64,000 bases of DNA from contig CM072803.1 of assembly GCA_037013495.1 (NCBI GenBank), forward strand, positions 53,271,627 to 53,335,626. Reading direction: 5' to 3'. Below are positions 35,101-48,500 of the stretch, in pieces. This DNA comes from Hippophae tibetana (taxonomy: Eukaryota > Streptophyta > Magnoliopsida > Rosales > Elaeagnaceae). A model generated the notes under the pieces. The model searched no databases and was not told the origin of the DNA. It worked only from the letters and a program-made list of their open reading frames with translations. How positions within the stretch are numbered: position 1 is the first letter of the stretch; each line of letters opens with the position of its first letter. The position numbers and the translations under genes are program-made.

Positions 35101-38100
35101 TCAAGTCGTAATAAATTCCATTTAAATATATCATAATTATAATGATAAAACATTTGGAGTATTTATTCAGCAACAAATTATTTGTAAAATAGAAATGAGA
35201 AAATGTTTAAGTTTTCTTTTCCACTTATTTCTTTTTCCCAATATTCTATCATTATTTTGTTTCCTTCTTAAGTCTTAATTCCCACCAAAATGAAATTAAT
35301 TCAAATATTTCTCCCTCTTCTCCCAAGATAAAAAGGTGATGGCTAGAGGTGGTTTTAGACATTATTGGGTAACTTCTTGGTATGTAGCATGAACCATATC
35401 CATAGGAGATAAGCATAATATTTCCAATCTTATTTATTTGCTTCTTACTCATAAAATGGGTTTTGTAAACTAGATTCTTAGGAGGAGAGAGATAACCAAA
35501 TTTAATTTCAATACAGTGCATTACAACACAACAAGAATAACTTATAATAAATTGAGAATATTGATGTCATGAAAGAGTTAAAAAGGAGAAATATTGTTCT
35601 CTTATACGAAATAATGAAAAAAATTTCAAACGTTTCATAGTTTTGAATTTCAAGTCGTAATAAATTCCATTTAAATATATCATAATTATAATGATAAAAC
35701 ATTTGGAGTATTTATTCAGCAACAAATTATTTGTAAAATAGAAATGAGAAAATGTTTAAGTTTTCTTTTCCACTTATTTCTTTTTCCCAATATTCTATCA
35801 TTATGTTGTTTCATTCGTAAGTCTTAATTCCCACCAAAATCAAATTAATTCAAATATTTCTCCCTCTTTTCCCAATGGAAAAGGGCGATGGCTAGAGGTG
35901 GTTTTAGACATTATTTGGTAACTTCTTGGTACGTAGCATGAACCATATCCATAGGAGATAAGCATAATATTTCCAATCTTAATTATTTGCTTCTTACTCA
36001 TAAAATGGGTTTTGTAAACTAGATTCTTAGGAGGAGAGAGATAACCAAATTTAATTTCAATACAGTGCATTCCAACACAACAAGAATAACTTATAATAAA
36101 TTGAGAATATTGATGTCATGAAAGAGTTAAAAATGAGAAATATTGTTCTCTTATACGAAATAATGAACAAAATTTCAAACGTTTCATTGTTTTGAATTTC
36201 AAGTCGTAATAAATTCCATTTAAATATGTCATAATTATAATGATAAAACATTGGGAGTATTTATTCAGCAACAAATTATTTGTAAAATAGAAATGAGAAA
36301 ATGTTTAAGTTTTCTTTTCCACTTATTTCTTTTTCCCAATATTCTATCATTATTTTGTTTCCTTCTTAAGTCTTAATTCCCACCAAAATGAAATTAATTC
36401 AAATATTTCTCCCTCTTCTCCCAAGATAAAAAGGTGATGGCTAGAGGTGGTTTTAGGCATTATTGTGTAACTTCTTGGTATGTAGCATGAACCATATCCA
36501 TAGGAGATAAGCATAATATTTCCAATCTTATTTATTTGCTTCTTACTCATAAAATGGGTTTTGTAAACTAGATACTTATAAGGAGAGAGATAACCAAATT
36601 TAATTTCAATACAGTGCATTCCAACACAACAAGAATAACTTATAATAAATTGAGAATATTGATGTCATGAAAGAGTTAAAAATGAGAAATATTGTTCTCT
36701 TATACGAAATAATGAAAAAAATTTCAAACGTTTCATAGTTTTGAATTTCAAGTCGTAATAAATTCCATTTAAATATATCATAATTATAATGATAAAACAT
36801 TTGGAGTATTTATTCAGCAACAAATTATTTGTAAAATAGAAATGAGAAAATGTTTAAGTTTTCTTTTCCACTTATTTCTTTTTCCCAATATTCTATCATT
36901 ATGTTGTTTCATTCGTAAGTCTTAATTCCCACCAAAATCAAATTAATTCAAATATTTCTCCCTCTTCTCCCAAGATAAAAAGGTGATGGCTAGAGGTGGT
37001 TTTAGACATTATTTGGTAACTTCTTGGTATGTAGCATGAACCATATCCATAGGAGATAAGCATAATATTTCCAATCTTATTTATTTGCTTCTTACTCATA
37101 AAATGGGTTTTGTAAACTAGATTCTTAGGAGGAGAGAGATAACCAAATTTAATTTCAATACAGTGCATTCCAACACAACAAGAATAACTTCTAATAAATT
37201 GAGAATATTGATGTCATGAAAGTGTTAAAAATGAGAAATATTGTTCTCTTATACGAAATAATGAACAAAATTTCAAACGTTTCATAGTTTTGAAATTCAA
37301 GTCGTAATAAATTCCATTTAAATATATCATAATTATAATGATAAAACATTTGGAGTATTTATTCAGCAACAAATTATTTGTAAAATAGAAATGAGAAAAT
37401 GTTTAAGTTTTCTTTTCCACTTATTTCTTTTTCCCAATATTCTATCATTATTTTGTTTCCTTCTTAAGTCTTAATTCCCACCAAAATCAAATTAATTCAA
37501 ATATTTCTCCCTCTTTTCCCAATGGAAAAGGGCGATGGCTAGAGGTGGTTTTAGACATTATTTGGTAACTTCTTGGTACGTAGCATGAACCATATCCATA
37601 GGAGATAAGCATAATATTTATAATCTTATTTATTTGCTTCTTACTCATAAAATGGGTTTTGTAAACTAGATTCTTAGGAGGAGAGAGATAACCAAATTTA
37701 ATTTCAATACAGTGCATTCCAACACAACAAGAATAACTTATAATAAATTGAGAATATTGATGTCATGAAAGAGTTAAAAATGAGAAATATTGTTCTCTTA
37801 TACGAAATAATGAACAAAATTTCAACCGTTTCATAGTTTTGAATTTCAAGTCGTAATAAATTCCATTTAAATATGTCATAATTATAATGATAAAACATTT
37901 GGAGTATTTATTCACCCACAAATTATTTGTAAAATAGAAATGAGAAAATGTTTAAGTTTTCTTTTCCACTTATTTCTTTTTCCCAATATTCTATCATTAT
38001 TTTGTTTCCTTCTTAAGTCTTAATTCCCACCAAAATGAAATTAATTCAAATATTTCTCCCTCTTCTCCCAAGATAAAAAGGTGATGGCTAGAGGTGGTTT

Positions 38101-41100
38101 TAGACATTATTTGGTAACTTCTTGGTATGTAGCATGAACCATATCCATAGGAGATAAGCATAATATGTCCAATCTTATTTATTTGCTTCTTACTCATAAA
38201 ATAGGTTTTGTAAACTAGATTCTTAGGAGGAGAGAGATAACCAAATTTAATTTCAATAGAGTGAATTCCAACACAACAAGAATAACTTATAATAAATTGA
38301 GAATATTGATGTCATGAAAGAGTTAAAAATGAGAAATATTGTTCTCTTATACGAAATAATGAACAAAATTTCAAACGTTTCATAGTTTTGAATTTCAAGT
38401 CGTAATAAATTCCATTTAAATATATCATAATTATAATGATAAAACATTTGGAGTATTTATTCAGCAACAAATTATTTGTAAAATAGAAATGAGAAAATGT
38501 TTAAGTTTTCTTTTCCACTTATTTCTTTTTCCCAATATTCTATCATTATTTTGTTTCCTTCTTAAGTCTTAATTCCCACCAAAATGAAATTAATTCAAAT
38601 ATTTCTCCCTCTTCTCCCAAGATAAAAAGGTGATGGCTAGAGGTGGTTTTAGACATTATTGGGTAACTTCTTGGTATGTAGCATGAACCATATCCATAGG
38701 AGATAAGCATAATATTTCCAATCTTATTTATTTGCTTCTTACTCATAAAATGGGTTTTGTAAACTAGATTCTTAGGAGGAGAGAGATAACCAAATTTAAT
38801 TTCAATACAGTGCATTACAACACAACAAGAATAACTTATAATAAATTGAGAATATTGATGTCATGAAAGAGTTAAAAAGGAGAAATATTGTTCTCTTATA
38901 CGAAATAATGAAAAAAATTTCAAACGTTTCATAGTTTTGAATTTCAAGTCGTAATAAATTCCATTTAAATATATCATAATTATAATGATAAAACATTTGG
39001 AGTATTTATTCAGCAACAAATTATTTGTAAAATAGAAATGAGAAAATGTTTAAGTTTTCTTTTCCACTTATTTCTTTTTCCCAATATTCTATCATTATGT
39101 TGTTTCATTCGTAAGTCTTAATTCCCACCAAAATCAAATTAATTCAAATATTTCTCCCTCTTTTCCCAATGGAAAAGGGCGATGGCTAGAGGTGGTTTTA
39201 GACATTATTTGGTAACTTCTTGGTACGTAGCATGAACCATATCCATAGGAGATAAGCATAATATTTCCAATCTTAATTATTTGCTTCTTACTCATAAAAT
39301 GGGTTTTGTAAACTAGATTCTTAGGAGGAGAGAGATAACCAAATTTAATTTCAATACAGTGCATTCCAACACAACAAGAATAACTTATAATAAATTGAGA
39401 ATATTGATGTCATGAAAGAGTTAAAAATGAGAAATATTGTTCTCTTATACGAAATAATGAACAAAATTTCAACCGTTTCATAGTTTTGAATTTCAAGTCG
39501 TAATAAATTCCATTTAAATATGTCATAATTATAATGATAAAACATTTGGAGTATTTATTCACCCACAAATTATTTGTAAAATAGAAATGAGAAAATGTTT
39601 AAGTTTTCTTTTCCACTTATTTCTTTTTCCCAATATTCTATCATTATTTTGTTTCCTTCTTAAGTCTTAATTCCCACCAAAATGAAATTAATTCAAATAT
39701 TTCTCCCTCTTCTCCCAAGATAAAAAGGTGATGGCTAGAGGTGGTTTTAGACATTATTGGGTAACTTCTTGGTATGTAGCATGAACCATATCCATAGGAG
39801 ATAAGCATAATATTTCCAATCTTATTTATTTGCTTCTTACTCATAAAATGGGTTTTGTAAACTAGATTCTTAGGAGGAGAGAGATAACCAAATTTAATTT
39901 CAATACAGTGCATTACAACACAACAAGAATAACTTATAATAAATTGAGAATATTGATGTCATGAAAGAGTTAAAAAGGAGAAATATTGTTCTCTTATACG
40001 AAATAATGAAAAAAATTTCAAACGTTTCATAGTTTTGAATTTCAAGTCGTAATAAATTCCATTTAAATATATCATAATTATAATGATAAAACATTTGGAG
40101 TATTTATTCAGCAACAAATTATTTGTAAAATAGAAATGAGAAAATGTTTAAGTTTTCTTTTCCACTTATTTCTTTTTCCCAATATTCTATCATTATGTTG
40201 TTTCATTCGTAAGTCTTAATTCCCACCAAAATCAAATTAATTCAAATATTTCTCCCTCTTTTCCCAATGGAAAAGGGCGATGGCTAGAGGTGGTTTTAGA
40301 CATTATTTGGTAACTTCTTGGTACGTAGCATGAACCATATCCATAGGAGATAAGCATAATATTTCCAATCTTAATTATTTGCTTCTTACTCATAAAATGG
40401 GTTTTGTAAACTAGATTCTTAGGAGGAGAGAGATAACCAAATTTAATTTCAATACAGTGCATTCCAACACAACAAGAATAACTTATAATAAATTGAGAAT
40501 ATTGATGTCATGAAAGAGTTAAAAATGAGAAATATTGTTCTCTTATACGAAATAATGAACAAAATTTCAAACGTTTCATTGTTTTGAATTTCAAGTCGTA
40601 ATAAATTCCATTTAAATATGTCATAATTATAATGATAAAACATTGGGAGTATTTATTCAGCAACAAATTATTTGTAAAATAGAAATGAGAAAATGTTTAA
40701 GTTTTCTTTTCCACTTATTTCTTTTTCCCAATATTCTATCATTATTTTGTTTCCTTCTTAAGTCTTAATTCCCACCAAAATGAAATTAATTCAAATATTT
40801 CTCCCTCTTCTCCCAAGATAAAAAGGTGATGGCTAGAGGTGGTTTTAGGCATTATTGTGTAACTTCTTGGTATGTAGCATGAACCATATCCATAGGAGAT
40901 AAGCATAATATTTCCAATCTTATTTATTTGCTTCTTACTCATAAAATGGGTTTTGTAAACTAGATACTTATAAGGAGAGAGATAACCAAATTTAATTTCA
41001 ATACAGTGCATTCCAACACAACAAGAATAACTTATAATAAATTGAGAATATTGATGTCATGAAAGAGTTAAAAATGAGAAATATTGTTCTCTTATACGAA

Positions 41101-44100
41101 ATAATGAAAAAAATTTCAAACGTTTCATAGTTTTGAATTTCAAGTCGTAATAAATTCCATTTAAATATATCATAATTATAATGATAAAACATTTGGAGTA
41201 TTTATTCAGCAACAAATTATTTGTAAAATAGAAATGAGAAAATGTTTAAGTTTTCTTTTCCACTTATTTCTTTTTCCCAATATTCTATCATTATGTTGTT
41301 TCATTCGTAAGTCTTAATTCCCACCAAAATCAAATTAATTCAAATATTTCTCCCTCTTCTCCCAAGATAAAAAGGTGATGGCTAGAGGTGGTTTTAGACA
41401 TTATTTGGTAACTTCTTGGTATGTAGCATGAACCATATCCATAGGAGATAAGCATAATATTTCCAATCTTATTTATTTGCTTCTTACTCATAAAATGGGT
41501 TTTGTAAACTAGATTCTTAGGAGGAGAGAGATAACCAAATTTAATTTCAATACAGTGCATTCCAACACAACAAGAATAACTTCTAATAAATTGAGAATAT
41601 TGATGTCATGAAAGTGTTAAAAATGAGAAATATTGTTCTCTTATACGAAATAATGAACAAAATTTCAAACGTTTCATAGTTTTGAAATTCAAGTCGTAAT
41701 AAATTCCATTTAAATATATCATAATTATAATGATAAAACATTTGGAGTATTTATTCAGCAACAAATTATTTGTAAAATAGAAATGAGAAAATGTTTAAGT
41801 TTTCTTTTCCACTTATTTCTTTTTCCCAATATTCTATCATTATTTTGTTTCCTTCTTAAGTCTTAATTCCCACCAAAATCAAATTAATTCAAATATTTCT
41901 CCCTCTTTTCCCAATGGAAAAGGGCGATGGCTAGAGGTGGTTTTAGACATTATTTGGTAACTTCTTGGTACGTAGCATGAACCATATCCATAGGAGATAA
42001 GCATAATATTTATAATCTTATTTATTTGCTTCTTACTCATAAAATGGGTTTTGTAAACTAGATTCTTAGGAGGAGAGAGATAACCAAATTTAATTTCAAT
42101 ACAGTGCATTCCAACACAACAAGAATAACTTATAATAAATTGAGAATATTGATGTCATGAAAGAGTTAAAAATGAGAAATATTGTTCTCTTATACGAAAT
42201 AATGAACAAAATTTCAACCGTTTCATAGTTTTGAATTTCAAGTCGTAATAAATTCCATTTAAATATGTCATAATTATAATGATAAAACATTTGGAGTATT
42301 TATTCACCCACAAATTATTTGTAAAATAGAAATGAGAAAATGTTTAAGTTTTCTTTTCCACTTATTTCTTTTTCCCAATATTCTATCATTATTTTGTTTC
42401 CTTCTTAAGTCTTAATTCCCACCAAAATGAAATTAATTCAAATATTTCTCCCTCTTCTCCCAAGATAAAAAGGTGATGGCTAGAGGTGGTTTTAGACATT
42501 ATTTGGTAACTTCTTGGTATGTAGCATGAACCATATCCATAGGAGATAAGCATAATATGTCCAATCTTATTTATTTGCTTCTTACTCATAAAATAGGTTT
42601 TGTAAACTAGATTCTTAGGAGGAGAGAGATAACCAAATTTAATTTCAATAGAGTGAATTCCAACACAACAAGAATAACTTATAATAAATTGAGAATATTG
42701 ATGTCATGAAAGAGTTAAAAATGAGAAATATTGTTCTCTTATACGAAATAATGAACAAAATTTCAAACGTTTCATAGTTTTGAATTTCAAGTCGTAATAA
42801 ATTCCATTTAAATATATCATAATTATAATGATAAAACATTTGGAGTATTTATTCAGCAACAAATTATTTGTAAAATAGAAATGAGAAAATGTTTAAGTTT
42901 TCTTTTCCACTTATTTCTTTTTCCCAATATTCTATCATTATTTTGTTTCCTTCTTAAGTCTTAATTCCCACCAAAATGAAATTAATTCAAATATTTCTCC
43001 CTCTTCTCCCAAGATAAAAAGGTGATGGCTAGAGGTGGTTTTAGACATTATTGGGTAACTTCTTGGTATGTAGCATGAACCATATCCATAGGAGATAAGC
43101 ATAATATTTCCAATCTTATTTATTTGCTTCTTACTCATAAAATGGGTTTTGTAAACTAGATTCTTAGGAGGAGAGAGATAACCAAATTTAATTTCAATAC
43201 AGTGCATTACAACACAACAAGAATAACTTATAATAAATTGAGAATATTGATGTCATGAAAGAGTTAAAAAGGAGAAATATTGTTCTCTTATACGAAATAA
43301 TGAAAAAAATTTCAAACGTTTCATAGTTTTGAATTTCAAGTCGTAATAAATTCCATTTAAATATATCATAATTATAATGATAAAACATTTGGAGTATTTA
43401 TTCAGCAACAAATTATTTGTAAAATAGAAATGAGAAAATGTTTAAGTTTTCTTTTCCACTTATTTCTTTTTCCCAATATTCTATCATTATGTTGTTTCAT
43501 TCGTAAGTCTTAATTCCCACCAAAATCAAATTAATTCAAATATTTCTCCCTCTTTTCCCAATGGAAAAGGGCGATGGCTAGAGGTGGTTTTAGACATTAT
43601 TTGGTAACTTCTTGGTACGTAGCATGAACCATATCCATAGGAGATAAGCATAATATTTCCAATCTTAATTATTTGCTTCTTACTCATAAAATGGGTTTTG
43701 TAAACTAGATTCTTAGGAGGAGAGAGATAACCAAATTTAATTTCAATACAGTGCATTCCAACACAACAAGAATAACTTATAATAAATTGAGAATATTGAT
43801 GTCATGAAAGAGTTAAAAATGAGAAATATTGTTCTCTTATACGAAATAATGAACAAAATTTCAAACGTTTCATAGTTTTGAATTTCAAGTCGTAATAAAT
43901 TCCATTTAAATATGTCATAATTATAATGATAAAACATTGGGAGTATTTATTCAGCAACAAATTATTTGTAAAATAGAAATGAGAAAATGTTTAAGTTTTC
44001 TTTTCCACTTATTTCTTTTTCCCAATATTCTATCATTATTTTGTTTCCTTCTTAAGTCTTAATTCCCACCAAAATGAAATTAATTCAAATATTTCTCCCT

Positions 44101-45540
44101 CTTCTCCCAAGATAAAAAGGTGATGGCTAGAGGTGGTTTTAGGCATTATTGGGTAACTTCTTGGTATGTAGCATGAACCATATCCATAGGAGATAAGCAT
44201 AATATTTCCAATCTTATTTATTTGCTTCTTACTCATAAAATGGGTTTTGTAAACTAGATTCTTAGGAGGAGAGAGATAACCAAATTTAATTTCAATACAG
44301 TGCATTCCAACACAACAAGAATAACTTATAATAAATTGAGAATATTGATGTCATGAAAGAGTTAAAAATGAGAAATATTGTTCTCTTATACGAAATAATG
44401 AAAAAAATTTCAAACGTTTCATAGTTTTGAATTTCAAGTCGTAATAAATTCCATTTAAATATATCATAATTATAATGATAAAACATTTGGAGTATTTATT
44501 CAGCAACAAATTATTTGTAAAATAGAAATGAGAAAATGTTTAAGTTTTCTTTTCCACATATTTCTTTTTCCCAATATTCTATCATTATGTTGTTTCATTC
44601 GTAAGTCTTAATTCCCACCAAAATCAAATTAATTCAAATATTTCTCCCTCTTCTCCCAAGATAAAAAGGTGATGGCTAGAGGTGGTTTTAGACATTATTT
44701 GGTAACTTCTTGGTATGTAGCATGAACCATATCCATAGGAGATAAGCATAATATTTCCAATCTTATTTATTTGCTTCTTACTCATAAAATGGGTTTTGTA
44801 AACTAGATTCTTAGGAGGAGAGAGATAACCAAATTTAATTTCAATACAGTGCATTCCAACACAACAAGAATAACTTCTAATAAATTGAGAATATTGATGT
44901 CATGAAAGTGTTAAAAATGAGAAATATTGTTCTCTTATACGAAATAATGAACAAAATTTCAAACGTTTCATAGTTTTGAAATTCAAGTCGTAATAAATTC
45001 CATTTAAATATATCATAATTATAATGATAAAACATTTGGAGTATTTATTCAGCAACAAATTATTTGTAAAATAGAAATGAGAAAATGTTTAAGTTTTCTT
45101 TTCCACTTATTTCTTTTTCCCAATATTCTATCATTATTTTGTTTCCTTCTTAAGTCTTAATTCCCACCAAAATCAAATTAATTCAAATATTTCTCCCTCT
45201 TTTCCCAATGGAAAAGGGCGATGGCTAGAGGTGGTTTTAGACATTATTTGGTAACTTCTTGGTACGTAGCATGAACCATATCCATAGGAGATAAGCATAA
45301 TATTTATAATCTTATTTATTTGCTTCTTACTCATAAAATGGGTTTTGTAAACTAGATTCTTAGGAGGAGAGAGATAACCAAATTTAATTTCAATACAGTG
45401 CATTCCAACACAACAAGAATAACTTATAATAAATTGAGAATATTGATGTCATGAAAGAGTTAAAAATGAGAAATATTGTTCTCTTATACGAAATAATGAA
45501 CAAAATTTCAACCGTTTCATAGTTTTGAATTTCAAGTCGT
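29123..45540. repeat. Hexameric higher-order repeat (3294 bp unit), about four full copies plus partials
   Basis: Six monomers of 549 bp repeat as a block: copies begin at about 29123, 32417, 35711, 40103 and (partial) 43397. Marks by position are: 1, CTTAATTATTTGC; 2, TTTTAGGCATTATTG and mostly CTTATAAGGAG; 3, GAAATTCAAGTCG; 4, TTTATAATC with CAACCGTTTC; 5, ATATGTCCAATC with AATAGAGTGAATTCC; 6, variable. An extra 1098 bp dimer at about 39005-40102 interrupts the register. Copies are nearly identical, implying very recent amplification. The block ends near 45540 inside a monomer, where sequence switches to the type seen at 26.9 kb. Confidence 0.88.
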
Positions 45541-48500
45541 AATAAATTCCATTTAAATATATCATAATTATCATGATAAAAAATTTGGAGTATTTATTCA
45601 CCCACAAATTATTTGTAAAATAGAAATGAGAAAATGTTTAAGTTTTCTTTTCCACTTATTTATTTTTCCCAATATTCTATCATTATGTTGTTTCATTCGT
45701 AAGTCTTAATTCCCACCAAAATCAAATTAATTCAAATATTTCTCCCTCTTTTCCCAATGGAAAAGGGCGATGGCTAGAGGTGGTTTTAGACATTATTTGG
45801 TAAGTCCTTGGTACGTAGCATGAACCATATCCATAGAAGATAAGCATAATATTTATAATCTTATTTATTTGCTTCTTTCTCATAAAATGGGTTTTGTAAA
45901 CTAGATTCTTATAAGGAGAGAGATAACCAAATTTAATTTCAATACCGTGCATTCCAACACAACAAGAATAACTTATAATAAATTGAGAATATTGATGTCA
46001 TGAAAGAGTTAAAAATGAGAAATATTGTTCTCTTATACGAAATAATGAACAAAATTTCAAACATTTCATAGTTTTGAATTTCAAGTCGTAATAAATTCCA
46101 TTTAAATATGTCATAATTATAATGATAAAACATTTGGAGTATTTATTCAGCAACAAATTATTTGTAAAATAGAAATGAGAAAATGTTTAAGTTTTCTTTT
46201 CCACTTATTTCTTTTTCCCAATATTCTATCATTATTTTGTTTCCTTCTTAAGTCTTAATTCCCACCAAAATGAAATTAATTCAAATATTTCTCCCCCTTC
46301 TACCAAGATAAAAAGGTGATGGCTAGAGGTGGTTTTAGACATTATTTGGTAACTTCTTGGTATGTAGCATGAACCATATCCATAGGAGATAAGCATAATA
46401 TTTCCAATCTTATTTATTTGCTTCTTACTCATAAAATGGGTTTTGTAAACTAGATTCTTAGGAGGAGAGAGATAACCAAATTTAATTTCAATACAGTGCA
46501 TTCCAACACAACAAGAATAACTTATAATAAATTGAGAATATTGATGTCATGAAAGTGTTAAAAATGAGAAATATTGTTCTCTTATACGAAATAATAAACA
46601 AAATTTCAAACGTTTCATAGTTTTGAATTTCAAGTCGTAATAAATTCCATTTAAATATATCATAATTATAAGGATAAAACATTTGGAGTATTTATTCAGC
46701 AACAAATTATTTGTAAAATAGAAATGAGAAAATGTTTAAGTTTTCTTTTCCACTTATTTCTTTTTCCCACTATTCTATCATTATTTTGTTTCCTTCTTAA
46801 GTCTTAATTCCCACCAAAATCAAATTAATTCAAATATTTCTCCCTCTTTTCCCAATGGAAAAGGGCGATGGCTAGAGGTGGTTTTAGACATTATTTGGTA
46901 ACTTCTTGGTACGTAGCATGAACCATATCCATAGGAGATAAGCATAATATTTCCAATCTTATTTATTTGCTTCTTACTCATAAAATGGGTTTTGTAAACT
47001 AGATTCTTAGGAGGAGAGAGATAACCAAATTTAATTTCAATACAGTACATTCCAACACAACCAGAATAACTTATAAATAAATTGAGAATATTGATGTCAT
47101 GAAAGAGTTAAAGATGAGAAATATTGTTCGCTTATACGAAATAATGAACAAAATTTCAACCGTTTCATAGTTTTACATTTCAAGTCGTAATAAATTCCAT
47201 TTAAATATATCATAATTATAATGATAAAAAATTTGGAGTATTTATTCACCCACAAATTATTTGTAAAATAGAAATGAGAAAATGTTTAAGTTTTCTTTTC
47301 CACTTATTTATTTTTCCCAATATTCTATCATTATGTTGTTTCATTCGTAAGTCTTAATTCCCACCAAAATCAAATTAATTCAAATATTTCTCCCTATTTT
47401 CCCAATGGAAAAGGGCGATGGCTAGAGGTGGTTTTAGACATTATTTGGTAAGTTCTTGGTACGTAGCATGAACCATATCCATAGGAGATAAGCATAATAT
47501 TTATAATCTTATTTATTTGCTTCTTTCTCATAAAATGGGTTTTGTAAACTAGATACTTATAAGGAGAGAGATAACCAAATTTAATTTCAATACAGTGCAT
47601 TCCAACACAACAAGAATAACTTATAATAAATTGAGAATATTGATGTCATGAAAGAGTTAAAAATGAGAAATATTGTTCTCTTATACGTAATAATGAACAA
47701 AATTTCAAACGATTCATAGTTTTGAATTTCAAGTCGTAATAAATTCTATTTAAATATGTCATAATTATAATGATAAAACATTTTAAGTATTTATTCACCA
47801 ACAAATTATTTGTAAAATAGAAATGAGAAAATGTTTAAGTTTTCTTTTCCACTTATTTCTTTTTCCCAATATTCTATTATTATTTTGTTTCCATCTTAAG
47901 TCTTAATTCCCACCAAAATGAAATTAATTCAAATATTTCTCCCTCTTCTCCCAAGATAAAAAGGTGATGGCTAGAGGTGGTTTTAGACATTATTTGGTAA
48001 CTTCTTGGTATGTAGCATGAACCATATCCATAGGAGATAAGCATAATATTTGCAATCTTATTTATTTGCTTCTTACTCATAAAATGGGTTTTGTAAACTA
48101 GATTCTTAGGAATAGAGAGATAACCAAATTTAATTTCAATACAGTGCATTCCAACACAACAAGAATAACTTATAATAAATTGAGAATATTGATGTCATGA
48201 AAGAGTTAAAAATGAGAAATATTGTTCTCTTATACGAAATAATGAACAAAATTTCAAACGTTTCATAGTTTGGAATTTCAAGTCGTAATAAATTCCATTT
48301 AAATATATCATAATTATAATGATAAAACATTTGGAGTATTTATTCAGCAACAAATTATTTGTAAAATAGAAATGAGAAAATGTTTAAGTTTTCTTTTCCA
48401 CTTATTTATTTTTCCCAATATTCTATCATTATGTTGTTTCATTCGTAAGTCTTAATTCCCACCAAAATCAAATTAATTCAAATATTTCTCCCTCTTTTCC

